A model generated the notes under the pieces. That model was not told where the DNA came from and did not search any database. It was given only the letters and a program-made list of their open reading frames with translations. From Trichomonas vaginalis G3 (Eukaryota; Parabasalia; Trichomonadida; Trichomonadidae): a DNA stretch of 64,000 nucleotides. The DNA lies in NCBI RefSeq assembly GCF_026262505.1, contig NC_067207.1, positions 15,840,082-15,904,081 of the forward strand, read 5' to 3'. The position numbers were made by a program, and so were the translations under genes. Below, in pieces: positions 1 through 10,600 of this stretch; position 1 is the stretch's first letter; the number at the start of each line of letters is the position of its first letter.

Positions 1-1177
1 ATTCTTCTCTTGGATAATATTTGCCATCTATGTTTATATGATATTTAATACCGGGGTTGTAGAAACAAGAATAGTCATTTATAGTTCGTCTGAACAGTAC
101 AAACATAGTATCTGCATGTTTCATTGCAGTTGTTAAAGCAATATCTGTTCTTGCACCTGGGTCAGCACTTTGGTTTCCAACTTCACCTGCAAAGTCTTTG
201 ACAGATATTTGGTGTATAGGGAACATAAGTGGAACTGCAATATATTTGGCAGCTAAAGCATTTGAAATATCTGGGTCCAACATATAGACTGCAAGTCTGC
301 TTTCTATTCTCTTGCATTCAAACTTTTCGCATGTGAACTTAACTGGGTCCCAAGCAGTTCCAGCAGCATTGAAGTAGTAGTTTACTTCAGTGTTGAGGTT
401 TGAGAAACCAAAGTCTAAGTCAACTTTGTCTTTGCAAAAGTCACAGAACTTGGCTCCACCAGTTCCAGCTACAGTAAGAGTGAATGGGTCTTGTGTTGGT
501 GCAATGACTAAGTTATTTTTGCTTGGAGTAAGTTCGATAGAAATTTTTCCTGCCCAGTTTGGCAAGTATCTTAAAAACCTGAAGATGAGGAAAGATGACA
601 AAGGAACTCTAAGTTTCAGTTTTACTTTGGTTACTGCTGCTGCAGTTTGTCCAGAAAGGTCAACATAAACTCCTGGAACGTTAGGGTCAAGTCTTCTTAT
701 TTTCTCAATAGTTGCATACTGGTCTGTTTGTTCTCTAGCTTGTGGTTGTACTGAGTTTCTCAAAGCGAACCATTCATAGTTTGCCCATGTTACTGTTTGA
801 ACTAAGTCAGAGTTAGAATATATCTTATATCCCATGAAAACTTCTGGAGCATATTGGTATCCGACATAGAAAATTCCATTGCAACCTTTCTTGTCAGACA
901 ACTTGGCAGAAGGTTTTATTTCAATGTCTTGTTCCACGTATAAGAATGAGTTGTCAATAGAAATAATATGAAACCTGTCGCATGCAATATCTACTGTTGT
1001 TGAAGAACCTTCTCCAAACTCACCTACGTTTCCATAAGAAACAGCAGTTGTATATTCGTAAGTTCCAGGAACTATTTCTGACCTTCTAATGGCATTGTCG
1101 CATTCGTTATACCATTCGGAAACATTTCCATTCATGGCATCCAAAACTGTTGGCGTTATATTCTGAGCGGCGTACAT
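1..1177 (-). CDS. Maverick A major capsid protein, N-terminal part (runs off the left edge)
   Basis: The start codon is at 1177 and the product opens with MYAAQNITPTVLDAMNG, matching the capsid gene of Maverick B almost base for base. The segment contains the stretch reading FRFLRYLPNWAGKISIEL, which resembles the strand-rich conserved block seen in the capsid gene of Maverick C. The family assignment to a Polinton double-jelly-roll capsid rests on this conservation, on size and on position beside the long structural-type gene. The remainder of the gene lies outside the window, so I cannot judge whether it is whole. Confidence 0.6.
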   Translation of the reverse strand, partial: MYAAQNITPTVLDAMNGNVSEWYNECDNAIRRSEIVPGTYEYTTAVSYGNVGEFGEGSSTTVDIACDRFHIISIDNSFLYVEQDIEIKPSAKLSDKKGCNGIFYVGYQYAPEVFMGYKIYSNSDLVQTVTWANYEWFALRNSVQPQAREQTDQYATIEKIRRLDPNVPGVYVDLSGQTAAAVTKVKLKLRVPLSSFLIFRFLRYLPNWAGKISIELTPSKNNLVIAPTQDPFTLTVAGTGGAKFCDFCKDKVDLDFGFSNLNTEVNYYFNAAGTAWDPVKFTCEKFECKRIESRLAVYMLDPDISNALAAKYIAVPLMFPIHQISVKDFAGEVGNQSADPGARTDIALTTAMKHADTMFVLFRRTINDYSCFYNPGIKYHINIDGKYYPREE

Positions 1178-1209
1178 TTCATATGGGTAAAAATATAGAA
1201 TAGTTGGAT

Positions 1210-4200
1210 TTATATGTCATAATAGAACCCACGTGGACCAAGCTTTACTTTCTTCCTGACTGAGTTTTTAACTCTTCTTTTTCCTTCATTGCCACTACTT
1301 TCACTAGATGAAGTTACTTCTTCACTACTTTCACTTTGTTCTACTCTTCTTCTTTGGTGTCGCTTTGGTAACTTGCCCTCTGCTTCAAGTTGTTGCATCT
1401 TTGCCTCATGTTCACCTAGTATGTTGTAAATTTCCCATGTCCTTTTTGCCTTTGGGCTCTGGTCGCCCATCTCAGGTAACCAATATCCTAGAAAGAGTTT
1501 GTCATAGTTTGTATTTGAGTCGTCGCTTATTGTTTGCATGACTCTTTCCTGAGTTTCCGGTTCAAGCTCTTCAAACAGAGCTTGTCCATATGGAATATGC
1601 TCGTTTCCAAATATATGTTTTTGTAGCCATTCTGGTTTTCTTTCCATGTTACCAATTATATCTTTTGTGAATGGGAAAGCTTTTACCCAATCTTTCAGTC
1701 TTTCGTCATTTATTTCTGTAGTTGGTTTTATTTTGTCAAGGAACATGTTTTTCAATACTAACATTTCATTTGGTACTGTCCATTTGAGTTTTCTTAAATA
1801 TTCATCCCTTCTCAGGTCATTGTCTGCAAAGTAAGTTTTTATGACATTTTGTAAACTTTCGTTTGCAAGGTCATGTACAATAGGTTCTCTTCCTTCTCCC
1901 TCCCTAACTTTCTTTCTAAACTCTTCACCAAATATACCATCTCTATGGTTCTGTGTAGTTCTTTGAGATAAATGTTCTAGAACGTCAGGTGTTATATTTC
2001 CATCAGCCATGTTCATTTCATACTGGTCCAAAATATCTGCATCTTTCATATCTTTCAATGGCATTAAAGCCGCGCTGAAAATACCAGCTATATCTGGTTC
2101 ACCATTGACTTCCATTGCGTCTACAACTTCTTGGAATTGTGGTTGTAAGTTTATGAACCACCTATCCGGGTTAGCTTTATGACCCCATCTCATTGTAGTT
2201 CCATCGTCTGCAGAAACAAAAGTAGGTTTGTTTCCATCTTGGTTAGGTTCTGAATGAACTTTAAACAATGTTTCATTTCTATATGTTTTCTTGAAATTTA
2301 ACCTTTTATTTTCACCGAGTTCATCCGAAGATTGAACGTTAAATGCTCGTAAGTAAAAAGGGTTGTTGTATTTGTGTACATTTTCTTTCAGTACTTCCAT
2401 TCTATGCTGAATATTTTCATCTGGTGTTGGAGTCTTTTGTATGTCGGCAAACATTTTTCGATATTCTTCTACTATGTCAGCCGAATTTTTTTTAGACTCT
2501 TGGAAATATTCCATATTCTCCGCATACTCTTGTTGAGGGTCAAGATTTTTCGGCTGTTCCAAATCTTCATCTAGTTCTGTGAAGTTAGTTTCCAAAGGAG
2601 TGACTTGTTCGTTTCCTTCAGGCTCTTCTAGCTGTTGTTGCTGAACTATTTCTTCCATGTCTGGTTGTATCTGAACTTCTTCCTGTGGAGTTTCTTGTAC
2701 CTCATCTGCTGGCATTTCATATATTCCGAGACCGTTTTTAAAAAGTTCCCTTTCTAAGTCATCCGGACTCATAAACCTTTCTTCTTTCGTTCCGTCTCTA
2801 TTTTTTACGCGTTTCATGAAGAGAGTTAAATTGTCATTTAGCTCTGACATCAAATATCTCGGAGTAAATTCGTTCATGTCATTTGGATGATATGCTATTA
2901 AATCATATCCCTTAGCGAGCTTGTATTTTCCAGGTTTGAGATTATATCCCCTTTGGTGCAGAGCCATAAAGCTAAATAGGTTCGGGTCAGTATTTCCATC
3001 CTTGAACTTTCTAATAGCTTCTTTATATCTGTCACTAAAGTCAATAGTATCTGGGTAACCATAGTCTTCTTTAAGCATTTTTAAGAATTCTTGGTTTCCT
3101 TGTTCTCTACTTCTTTTATGTCCTTGCTCTGTTTGTGGAGGTGGTTGTTGTGCAGGGTTTTGAACTGTTGGTTGCTGTGCTGGTTGTGGAGGTGGTTGTT
3201 GTGCAGGGTTTTGAACTGTTGGTTGCTGTGCTGGTTGTTGCTGTTGTTGTGTTGGTTTTGGTGCATGCCTGTGTCTGTGTCCATGTGACGATGTAAATGT
3301 GTTAGGTAGTCCTGGTGCAGGTGCTTCTCTTGGAGGGTTTGGTGGTATATAAGTTCCACTAGCTAGTATATAAGTTCCACCAGCTGGTACATAAGTTCCA
3401 CCAGCTGGCACATATGTTCCATCTGCAGCGTAATGTCCTACCTGACTTTTCGTTTTTAAGAAAGCATTTACTAGGTCTGTTTTGGTCTGTTGTAACTCTT
3501 TTTCTTGACTTTTCACAACAGTTGCTCTAACGGCGTCATAGGCACTTTGAACTGCCTGTCTCGTTGCTGCATCTGTTATTTTCGTCATATTTTGTGCTAC
3601 TTCTTTTAACTCTTTGTCGAAACCTTCAGACTTCAGTTTCTTTCCAGATGAGAAGTCGTTCACTTGTTTCACCTTACTATGAAGAGCTTCGAAGGCGTTC
3701 TTAAAGTCAGCATTTGTTAAAGTTTCATTTGAACTGTCTTCATCCGCTTGTATTTTTGTCCTTATTGACCCTATAAGCTGGGCTGCTTTAGCGTTGGCTT
3801 GGGCATCTAACCAGTCATTGTTAGCTTTTATATATTCCGCGCTTTTCATTGCCTTTTGCATGGCTGCGTCGTTATTTTTACTTTCTTGTGCTAAGTTTTC
3901 ATACTGTACGGTTTGGTTTTGCAACTGTAAAAGTTTTTCTGCCTTTACATTTGCTTCAACTTCCTTTTTATACTCATCGCTATCCATATATGTCTTCAGG
4001 GCTTTTTGTTTTATCTCTTCATCTTTCAGTACTTTATATCGAGTAGTATGGTTTTTCAAATTTACAACATCTTGTTCCATTTTTGCTACTTCTGCTGCTT
4101 TTTCTGACACTTTTTTCGCATATTCCTCTGTACTTAGTTCTTTCAGTTGTTCTTCTTTCTTCTTTTTCTCTACGTTTAACTCATTGAGTTTCTTTGTGTG

Positions 4201-4563
4201 TCTGTCATATTCTAGTTTCTTTTCATTTTCACCTATTTGCTTCTGTATGTCTATGTTTGACTTTTTGACATCTGCTATTTGATTTTTGAGTGAACTCAAA
4301 TTCATTTGACTTTGAGGGTTATAGGCTGTTCCGTCTGCAGCTCCACCATAGCCTGCCATTTTCGCTAAAAGTGCCGCTCTTAAACCTCCACTCTGTGCAC
4401 CAACAACTCGGTTTAAAAGCATAGGATTGCTTGACATTTGTTGCAACATAGTGGGGTCATTCAGCATTTGTTGTTGCAACTGTTGTTGTGGTGTTAGTCT
4501 TACTATTGGATGTTTCAATGCTCTCTTCCTCTTACGTATATTCTTACGTAGCTTACGTGGCAT
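1210..4563 (-). CDS. Maverick A long coiled-coil, proline/glutamine-rich protein (1117 aa), looks whole
   Basis: I do not recognise a family. The N-terminus is very basic (MPRKLRKNIRKRKRALKHP). Residues about 90-400 are charged and heptad-rich, as in a long coiled coil. A repeat of PAGGTY-type units lies near residues 385-410, and Gln/Pro repeats of the form AQQPTVQNP near 440-480. A globular acidic C-terminal half follows and ends in a serine/glutamate cluster and another basic patch. The gene lies just upstream of the capsid gene in both A and B, and its start is about 30 bp from the terminal repeat. By position and composition it could be a core, scaffold or DNA-associated virion protein, which is inference. 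A decayed copy occupies 45498-48808. Confidence 0.8.
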   Translation of the reverse strand: MPRKLRKNIRKRKRALKHPIVRLTPQQQLQQQMLNDPTMLQQMSSNPMLLNRVVGAQSGGLRAALLAKMAGYGGAADGTAYNPQSQMNLSSLKNQIADVKKSNIDIQKQIGENEKKLEYDRHTKKLNELNVEKKKKEEQLKELSTEEYAKKVSEKAAEVAKMEQDVVNLKNHTTRYKVLKDEEIKQKALKTYMDSDEYKKEVEANVKAEKLLQLQNQTVQYENLAQESKNNDAAMQKAMKSAEYIKANNDWLDAQANAKAAQLIGSIRTKIQADEDSSNETLTNADFKNAFEALHSKVKQVNDFSSGKKLKSEGFDKELKEVAQNMTKITDAATRQAVQSAYDAVRATVVKSQEKELQQTKTDLVNAFLKTKSQVGHYAADGTYVPAGGTYVPAGGTYILASGTYIPPNPPREAPAPGLPNTFTSSHGHRHRHAPKPTQQQQQPAQQPTVQNPAQQPPPQPAQQPTVQNPAQQPPPQTEQGHKRSREQGNQEFLKMLKEDYGYPDTIDFSDRYKEAIRKFKDGNTDPNLFSFMALHQRGYNLKPGKYKLAKGYDLIAYHPNDMNEFTPRYLMSELNDNLTLFMKRVKNRDGTKEERFMSPDDLERELFKNGLGIYEMPADEVQETPQEEVQIQPDMEEIVQQQQLEEPEGNEQVTPLETNFTELDEDLEQPKNLDPQQEYAENMEYFQESKKNSADIVEEYRKMFADIQKTPTPDENIQHRMEVLKENVHKYNNPFYLRAFNVQSSDELGENKRLNFKKTYRNETLFKVHSEPNQDGNKPTFVSADDGTTMRWGHKANPDRWFINLQPQFQEVVDAMEVNGEPDIAGIFSAALMPLKDMKDADILDQYEMNMADGNITPDVLEHLSQRTTQNHRDGIFGEEFRKKVREGEGREPIVHDLANESLQNVIKTYFADNDLRRDEYLRKLKWTVPNEMLVLKNMFLDKIKPTTEINDERLKDWVKAFPFTKDIIGNMERKPEWLQKHIFGNEHIPYGQALFEELEPETQERVMQTISDDSNTNYDKLFLGYWLPEMGDQSPKAKRTWEIYNILGEHEAKMQQLEAEGKLPKRHQRRRVEQSESSEEVTSSSESSGNEGKRRVKNSVRKKVKLGPRGFYYDI

Positions 4564-4589
4564 TTTAAGTGAAGTTAAAAAGCGGTTTT

Positions 4590-4666
4590 ATACTAAACAT
4601 CTTCGGGGCTAGAGGGCACGAAGTGCCTGGAAGCCCCAATGCCTTTTTTTTTTTTTTTTTTTTTTT
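4590..4666. repeat. Right terminal inverted repeat of Maverick A with T-run
   Basis: Read in reverse complement this begins with about 23 A, then GGCATTGGGGCTTCCAGG and the hairpin GGCAC-TTC-GTGCC, then CTAGCCCCGAAGATG. It matches the left terminus of Maverick B at 22268-22360 closely. An outer stem (GGGCT/AGCCC) encloses the inner hairpin, so the terminus can fold on itself. Host-like sequence CTATACATG follows the T-run. Confidence 0.85.
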
Positions 4667-4905
4667 CTATACATGTAGCATAAAGCGTAATGATAATTTT
4701 TTGTGATCGATTATGTGAGAAAATTCAGAAAAAAAAACAATCTCAAATGATGTTCACTTGCATCATTCTGTAATTGAACTTATTGATATTTCAAATATTG
4801 AAAATGTTCTTTTATGATCAAAGCAGTTATCACTCAATGATCATCCAGGATTTCCATAATGAAAATTTCATTACTGCAAGATTTTTATTAATTAATGTAT
4901 TATAA
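4667..4905. other. Host flank of Maverick A, no gene
   Basis: AT-rich sequence between the element terminus and the next host gene. I see no reading frame or RNA gene. If Maverick A entered the 5' part of a host gene, this would be the remnant, but nothing here shows that directly. Confidence 0.5.
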
Positions 4906-5916
4906 ATGATTAAAGTCGAAATGAAATACTTAGAGAAAAGATTATTACATTATTCCAACTCAGAATGGTATGATGTTTACAAATCTACATATTCTGGTAT
5001 AATTTTCAGCACAAATCAGGTGTATGAAGAAAAAACAGGAGATTTTTATGTAAGACAAGTCTATTTTTCGAATCTTGGTGATAATGGAGTTATTATCCTT
5101 AGATCATATGATCTCAAGTCACTTATTTCATTATGCACGTTTGAAAACTCTTCCAGAATAAATGGTTATGGTGGATCAATATACATAAGCCAAGGTCAAA
5201 GTTCAATCAGAAAAGTTTGCAGTTTTGGATCTAAATCGTTTGGTCACGGAAAGTTTTGCTTTATTGAGGTGAATGATAATTCAGCAATGATCAATCAAAT
5301 TCATGATTCATCAATAACATTTAGTAATCGAGGAATTCAAAGTGGATATGCTACACTTGAATTTCGATATGGTGATATTTCAGTTTTACAGAATAACATA
5401 ACAAAGAACTATTGTGAATATAATGCAGCTTTTTCACAATCGAATGGAAAAAGTATGTTAGTAAAATTCTCAATTATTGATGAAAATTATGCAAATTCTA
5501 GAATTTGTCTATCAAAGTCTGTAATATTGCATTTTTTCAGTATTATTTTCATAAACAACTCTGCTTTTGCGTCTAATTCGTACAATGGAATGTTTTATTT
5601 TATTGAATGCGACGGAACTTTTGATTATTGTTACTTTGCAGATAACAAACAAAACGGTCAATATTTATTTGGAATTGAAGAACCACATAATGCAGTTATT
5701 GTTAATAACTCATATGTTGAACATTCAGAATATTTGTTTGCAAAAGGTAAAGATGTTACAATTGTAAATCCCAAAGAAAATACATATAATCTAAAACTTC
5801 TTTCAACAGGACTATGTCCACGAGGTCCTAATTTTATGTACAGTGAGAAAGTGAATAAATTCACTGAATTACATCAGCTTAAAAGCATCAATAATTTCAA
5901 AATCCGAAGAAGATAG
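4906..5916 (+). CDS. Beta-helix (polymorphic-membrane-protein-like) surface protein, possibly 5'-truncated
   Basis: The 336-aa product is made of short repeated strand-turn units rich in Asn, Ser, Gly, Phe and Cys, such as GYGGSIYI followed by a KFCFIEVNDNSA stretch. This is the style of the Pmp-like right-handed beta-helix surface proteins that are abundant in trichomonads, which are thought to sit at the cell surface and in adhesion. No signal peptide is visible at the chosen start, and no transmembrane segment or acidic tail is visible at the C-terminus, which ends in a basic FKIRRR. It is shorter than typical family members. It may be a truncated copy, since a Maverick terminus lies only 240 bp upstream. 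A true start further downstream (second Met at residue 6) is equally possible. Confidence 0.55.
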   Translation: MIKVEMKYLEKRLLHYSNSEWYDVYKSTYSGIIFSTNQVYEEKTGDFYVRQVYFSNLGDNGVIILRSYDLKSLISLCTFENSSRINGYGGSIYISQGQSSIRKVCSFGSKSFGHGKFCFIEVNDNSAMINQIHDSSITFSNRGIQSGYATLEFRYGDISVLQNNITKNYCEYNAAFSQSNGKSMLVKFSIIDENYANSRICLSKSVILHFFSIIFINNSAFASNSYNGMFYFIECDGTFDYCYFADNKQNGQYLFGIEEPHNAVIVNNSYVEHSEYLFAKGKDVTIVNPKENTYNLKLLSTGLCPRGPNFMYSEKVNKFTELHQLKSINNFKIRRR

Positions 5917-6101
5917 AAAAAAAACTATAATTTTCTTATTGTATTTGTTTGATACTAAAAAGTTCTGTTTAATAAAAAATATAATTTTTCAAAAGATAAA
6001 AATCGAAATAGGAAATTGTTACCATAACCTTTTTTAAAATAAATCAAGCAAAAATAAGAATAGAATATATATTATTCAGAAGCAAAAAAAATATTATTAA
6101 A

Positions 6102-7049
6102 TTATTGTGGTTTTCCAGTCTTCCATGATTGTAAAGCGTTTTGTAATAACTTGCTAGCATCAGAGTACATATCAGCGTAAAGACGAGATACAGCGTAGTC
6201 GAGATATCTTTGAATACAAGCAGATAACGAAGGATCTGGTTGTGGGTAACATTTTGTAACGAGAGGAATTCCCTGTTCTTTAAAGTATTGTAAAGCGGGC
6301 TCGCGATTGTATTTGCAGTTCGGAATTGACGCGCATGGCTCAGCTGCAGGAGCTGCAGGCTTTGGAGCTGGTTTCGGTGGATCGGCTGGCTTAGGAGCTG
6401 GCTTTGGTGGATCCTGAGGTGGTGGCGTTGGCTTTGGAGCTGGTTCTGACGGAGGAACGTAAGGATTTGATGGAGGAACGTATGGATTCTCGGCAGGAGC
6501 ACTTGGAGGAGGCATTTGGTATGTATTTGGCTGTGGTGTTGTTGGAGGAGGCATACTTGGCATTGTTGGAGCTGGATCTTGCTTTTGTGGAATAGAATTT
6601 ACATCTTCGGCTGGAGCTTCGTTACCATCTGACTCTCCATTTTGTTCTATTTGCTTCTTCAGCTTGATAGCAAATATTTTGCAATCTTTTTCGCGTTTTG
6701 CCGAAGCATCGTCATCAAACATACCGTAGATGGCGCTCATCATCAAGAGCTTTCCAATCATTGCATTCTTTCTAACGCCGTTCTTGATCTTGCCTGTAAG
6801 ATCGTCCCAAATTGCATTTACGAAGTGGCGAGTGTTTGTAACATCTTCTTCTTGGAACTCTCTGACGTTGTCTCTGACATTTTGATAGAATTCAACGGCT
6901 TCTTCGCTTGCTCCTCCTTCATTGATGATATCTGTTGCTTGATTGAGGAAAAAATGCGTAAGAACGACTCTTGTGGGTTCGTTATTAATCTTTTGAGCAT
7001 AATTGTAATATTTTCCAAAGGCAGCAAACTCTTCTGGTATATTACTCAT
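6102..7049 (-). CDS. VTA1: VTA1/LIP5-like ESCRT regulator
   Basis: The 315-aa protein has the three-part plan of Vta1/LIP5. A helical N-terminal region (about residues 1-150) matches the tandem MIT domain that binds ESCRT-III tails. A long proline/alanine/lysine linker (about 160-240) contains repeated PPKPAPKP units. The final 60 residues (from ALQYFKEQG to LLQNALQSWKTG) match the VSL domain that binds and activates the Vps4 ATPase. In known systems it promotes Vps4 assembly at endosomes during multivesicular body formation. The gene stands alone on the minus strand, and its start is preceded by a short AT-rich leader. The linker is more Pro/Lys repetitive than in yeast or human. Confidence 0.8.
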   Translation of the reverse strand: MSNIPEEFAAFGKYYNYAQKINNEPTRVVLTHFFLNQATDIINEGGASEEAVEFYQNVRDNVREFQEEDVTNTRHFVNAIWDDLTGKIKNGVRKNAMIGKLLMMSAIYGMFDDDASAKREKDCKIFAIKLKKQIEQNGESDGNEAPAEDVNSIPQKQDPAPTMPSMPPPTTPQPNTYQMPPPSAPAENPYVPPSNPYVPPSEPAPKPTPPPQDPPKPAPKPADPPKPAPKPAAPAAEPCASIPNCKYNREPALQYFKEQGIPLVTKCYPQPDPSLSACIQRYLDYAVSRLYADMYSDASKLLQNALQSWKTGKPQ

Positions 7050-7604
7050 CTTCTCTGTATAAAAATGTCAAAAAAAATAGTTGTCACGTTTTATCACAGC
7101 ACCGGAAAAATTTATTTAGTAATCAAATTTATTTAATAATTGTTAAATGGTGATATGCAAATATCTAATTGAGAAAGTTTGGCGAACAAAACTCAAAAAA
7201 TCAATTTCGAAATTTGAATCCTAAAAGTGTATCATCATGATATAAGTAAATTTTGCATGTACGCATGAATAAAATGATATTTTACTCAATAAACTCAACA
7301 TTTGCCTAATATTTGTTTCAAAAAATGTCTAATTACGAATTTTATTTTGATTGGAACTTCTATAATACAAGGTTTCTGAAAATATTAGTCATTCATAAAG
7401 TATTTCGATGCTTCTTGGAGATATCACAGATGAATCCTCATTCATTCATGAAAAATGAACGTAAATAAAGTAAAAAATAACTAATATCTTAATAGTTTGT
7501 CAGGTAGAAACACCTTGTGATGATATTTTGATCCTCTGATACAGTCTCATATCAGTGAATTGAAATTTGACAATTTTTTTCGAAATTTTTTTAATATTTA
7601 GTGC
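7050..7604. other. Divergent intergenic region between VTA1 and the RapGAP gene
   Basis: About 550 bp of AT-rich sequence separates two divergently transcribed genes and must hold both promoters. I see no clear trichomonad Inr (TCA-type) close to the RapGAP start and no further gene. Confidence 0.5.
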
Positions 7605-10600
7605 ATGAATCAGCAGCCTGATACTGCTCATGATTGCATTGATTTACTCAGGGGTATGATTGAAGAATTGAAGCAATTAAAAGATGATAAATCAAAGCCA
7701 GAAATATTTTTCAATCAATACAACGTAAATGTTCCAAACATATCTGAGTACAAGATCATTCCTTCATTAAATCACATTTTATTGACAGAACCAATTAAAG
7801 ATGCAAAAATTCGGAATTTATTTTGGTCAATCTTAGTCCATTATTCATCAAACTCCGACACTGATGATTACAGTAAATGGATTGAACTTTACAAAGTTTT
7901 TCTTATTAATCAAACAAGTTATGACGAATGGATCGATAGTTTAGCCCAGAAAGTAAAAGGCAAGAAAAGATTTTGGTTCTGGTTTGGTGTTTTATCAAAT
8001 TTACCAATTTCCGAGCTAGTAAAATATCATTACGCTCAAAAAATCTCAAAACCCGAAGATATTACAAAATGTATTGGATCAGAATACAAAATTGCAGTTG
8101 AATTTATTATCAATTGCATTAGAGTTGATAATTCCGATGTAGAAAATATTTTATCCGAAATTTTTTATCCAATAATGAAATTTACAACAATTGGAAGCGA
8201 AAACCTCTCAAGCATGCGAGCCAAATTCCTTAACAACTCTAAAAAGAACGTAGATAAATTCATTCAAAGCATTCCTGAAGAATCCAGAAAAATTGTGTAT
8301 AATTACTTTGTTAAATCAGCCTACAACAGTCCCAATCACGAAAAGAGGCTCCAACTCAGAAAGATCACTCACTCATTCTGCAGAATTTTCGGTATCCAAG
8401 TCACATCAAAATTAATTTCGGATACATACTTAATTATACACGATAACGAAGAACTGGCGTGTTTCATATTCGCCAACCTCTTCGATTTCTTCAAACAAAC
8501 GGAATATTCCATAGATTCAATAAATTTAACAGAAAATTTACTGAAAAATGTCAATTTTGAGGTTTCTGCCAATTCCCTGATTTCCCAACTCGCTGTCACT
8601 TTCTCTCCGATACTTTTATCCATAGACAAAAAAGAACTTTTGGAATGGAGAGATAAATCGAAGATAAAGAACGACAGAGTGAAGCCAAGCAAGGAAGTTG
8701 TGGAGCTATGTAATCATACGATGGAGATTTACGATGATCCGTCCTCTTTCGACCTTTTTATGAACGAATATTGCGAATTATTTAATAATTTCTTTTCTCC
8801 TTACAGAATCAACCAGAACGTAATTAAGAATCGCTTCTGTATTCATATAAGAGAACAACTTACTAAGTTGCCGGCAGAACAACTCATAAATCGTTGTCTT
8901 TCGTTTGTAAATCTGATTTTGTCGAAAGGATTCCCTCAAAGCTCGCTGTCTAGGTTTATTGAGACGTTAGTATTCATTCAGACTCGTTTGGCTGCCAATG
9001 TTTCGTCGAATATGTTTTTCATTTTCCAAAATTTCTTTAATCGGCTTACTGATATCATCGATGACATGAATTTCATCAATAACTTTAGGGTCACCTATTT
9101 ATTGGTCTGTTCAACTCAGCCATCCAGTATTTCTGACGATTGTAGAACGAAATGGTGCGAAATTGTCCGAAAATCATTGCAATACGATGATCCACAGCCA
9201 ATAAGTCTCATTGCTGCACATCATGCTCTCTATACTTTCTACACACATGCTATAAATGCAGAGTTACCAATAAATCTCTTAAAAGCTCTGGAAAAAAGAA
9301 TCCAAAAAAGTGACAAAAATGAAATTATCGAAAGAATCGGAATTATTCATAGTTTACGGTCATTGCTTTCTGACAAACCAGAGATAAGGGACCAGCTAGG
9401 CGATATGATCGATAAAATTGCCGATAATTTCGATGATTTAACTGTATCTGCCTTATCTTTCTTAATTGCAGACGAAGTGTTCACTTTGAAGCAAGTTACA
9501 GACAAGACAAAGCAAATATGGAAACATTTCCTGCAAAAACCTATCACAAATTCAAAGCCTTTGAGATTTTTGACAATGTTTCCGCCAATTTACGACCAAA
9601 TCTCAAAGATATTCCCAGAATTCTTCGATATGATTATCGATAAGATCATAGAGTCAGTAAATACCTTAGAAAACGATGAAGACGAAGCATTTTTAAGTCA
9701 ATTACTCGATATCGTTCACGAAGCAGCTCTTAAGTCCAGAAATCCGATACTCTTTACAAACTCACTCAAAAAGCTCTTACCGTGCAAGAAAGAATTCATA
9801 AAACGCTGCATAAGCCGTAGTATTCCGAAATTCGCCTTGAGATTGAACCAGGAGTACGGAAACGTCAGTCCTCCTGAAGGGGACCACGAATCAGTCGCTG
9901 TAGTCAAAGAAGAAAGCGTTTTGTGCTTCAAAGCAATATCAAAAGATGAAGTTCGAATTTTCTCGAAATCCATGTACAACTCGGACTGTTATGATGTCAA
10001 AGCGCATTATTTCGATCCAGATAAGCAACAAGAGAAATATGAAGAAAAATCTTGTAATTTTGTAGAAGAAAAGCGGGAGAACTCCAACTTTAACGAGAAC
10101 ATGCAATCGTACATCGACATTTTGAACGGATTTGAGTCCCCTCACTTGAATTCTGAACCGAAACTGAACCAGGAAGAATGGCCTTCATCCAGGGAGTTCA
10201 TCAACAGCTTTGACTTCGCGTTCATATCACGGGAAGACGAAAATGTCACTGATTCCGATAATAATGAGAAGATTATTTGCCAAATCCCAACAGCTATGTC
10301 ATTACTGTGTTCTTTGTACAAAGATCTAGAAGACATGCATTATTCTGGCACGCTCCACCTCGTCGATCTCGCTGAAAAGAACACAAGAACAATTTCACCG
10401 GGGGAAACGATAAGAATTGGCTTAGTTTACGTGGCAAAAAATCAAACAGATCAAAATGACATTTTACGGAATATTTGGACCGACGATCTTGTTACTGAGC
10501 GGTTCAAGAGCTTCGTGAGGAGCCTAGGAAGCATTGTTGACCTATCAAAGCACATTTATTTCAACGGCAAAATGGATTCCAACACATATACGAACGGAAG

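Larger units (their letters stand above)
1..4666. mobile_element. Maverick/Polinton A, right-hand part (left part outside the window)
   Basis: This is the right end of a Maverick. It holds part of a capsid gene and a 1117-aa gene, both on the minus strand, followed by a terminal repeat and a T-run of about 23 bases ending at 4666. From 1 to about 4560 it is nearly identical to 44280-48810 of Maverick B, so the two copies are young relative to each other. It lacks the roughly 240-bp subterminal block that B carries between the long gene and its terminus. The part in view shows an intact 1117-aa gene. The left end and its target duplication are outside the window. Confidence 0.85.

Noticed and set aside
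3794-4282. Hydrophobic open frames opposite the long coiled-coil gene
   Set aside because: Antisense shadow of a Lys/Glu-rich gene; the same is seen at 48039-48527 opposite the decayed copy.
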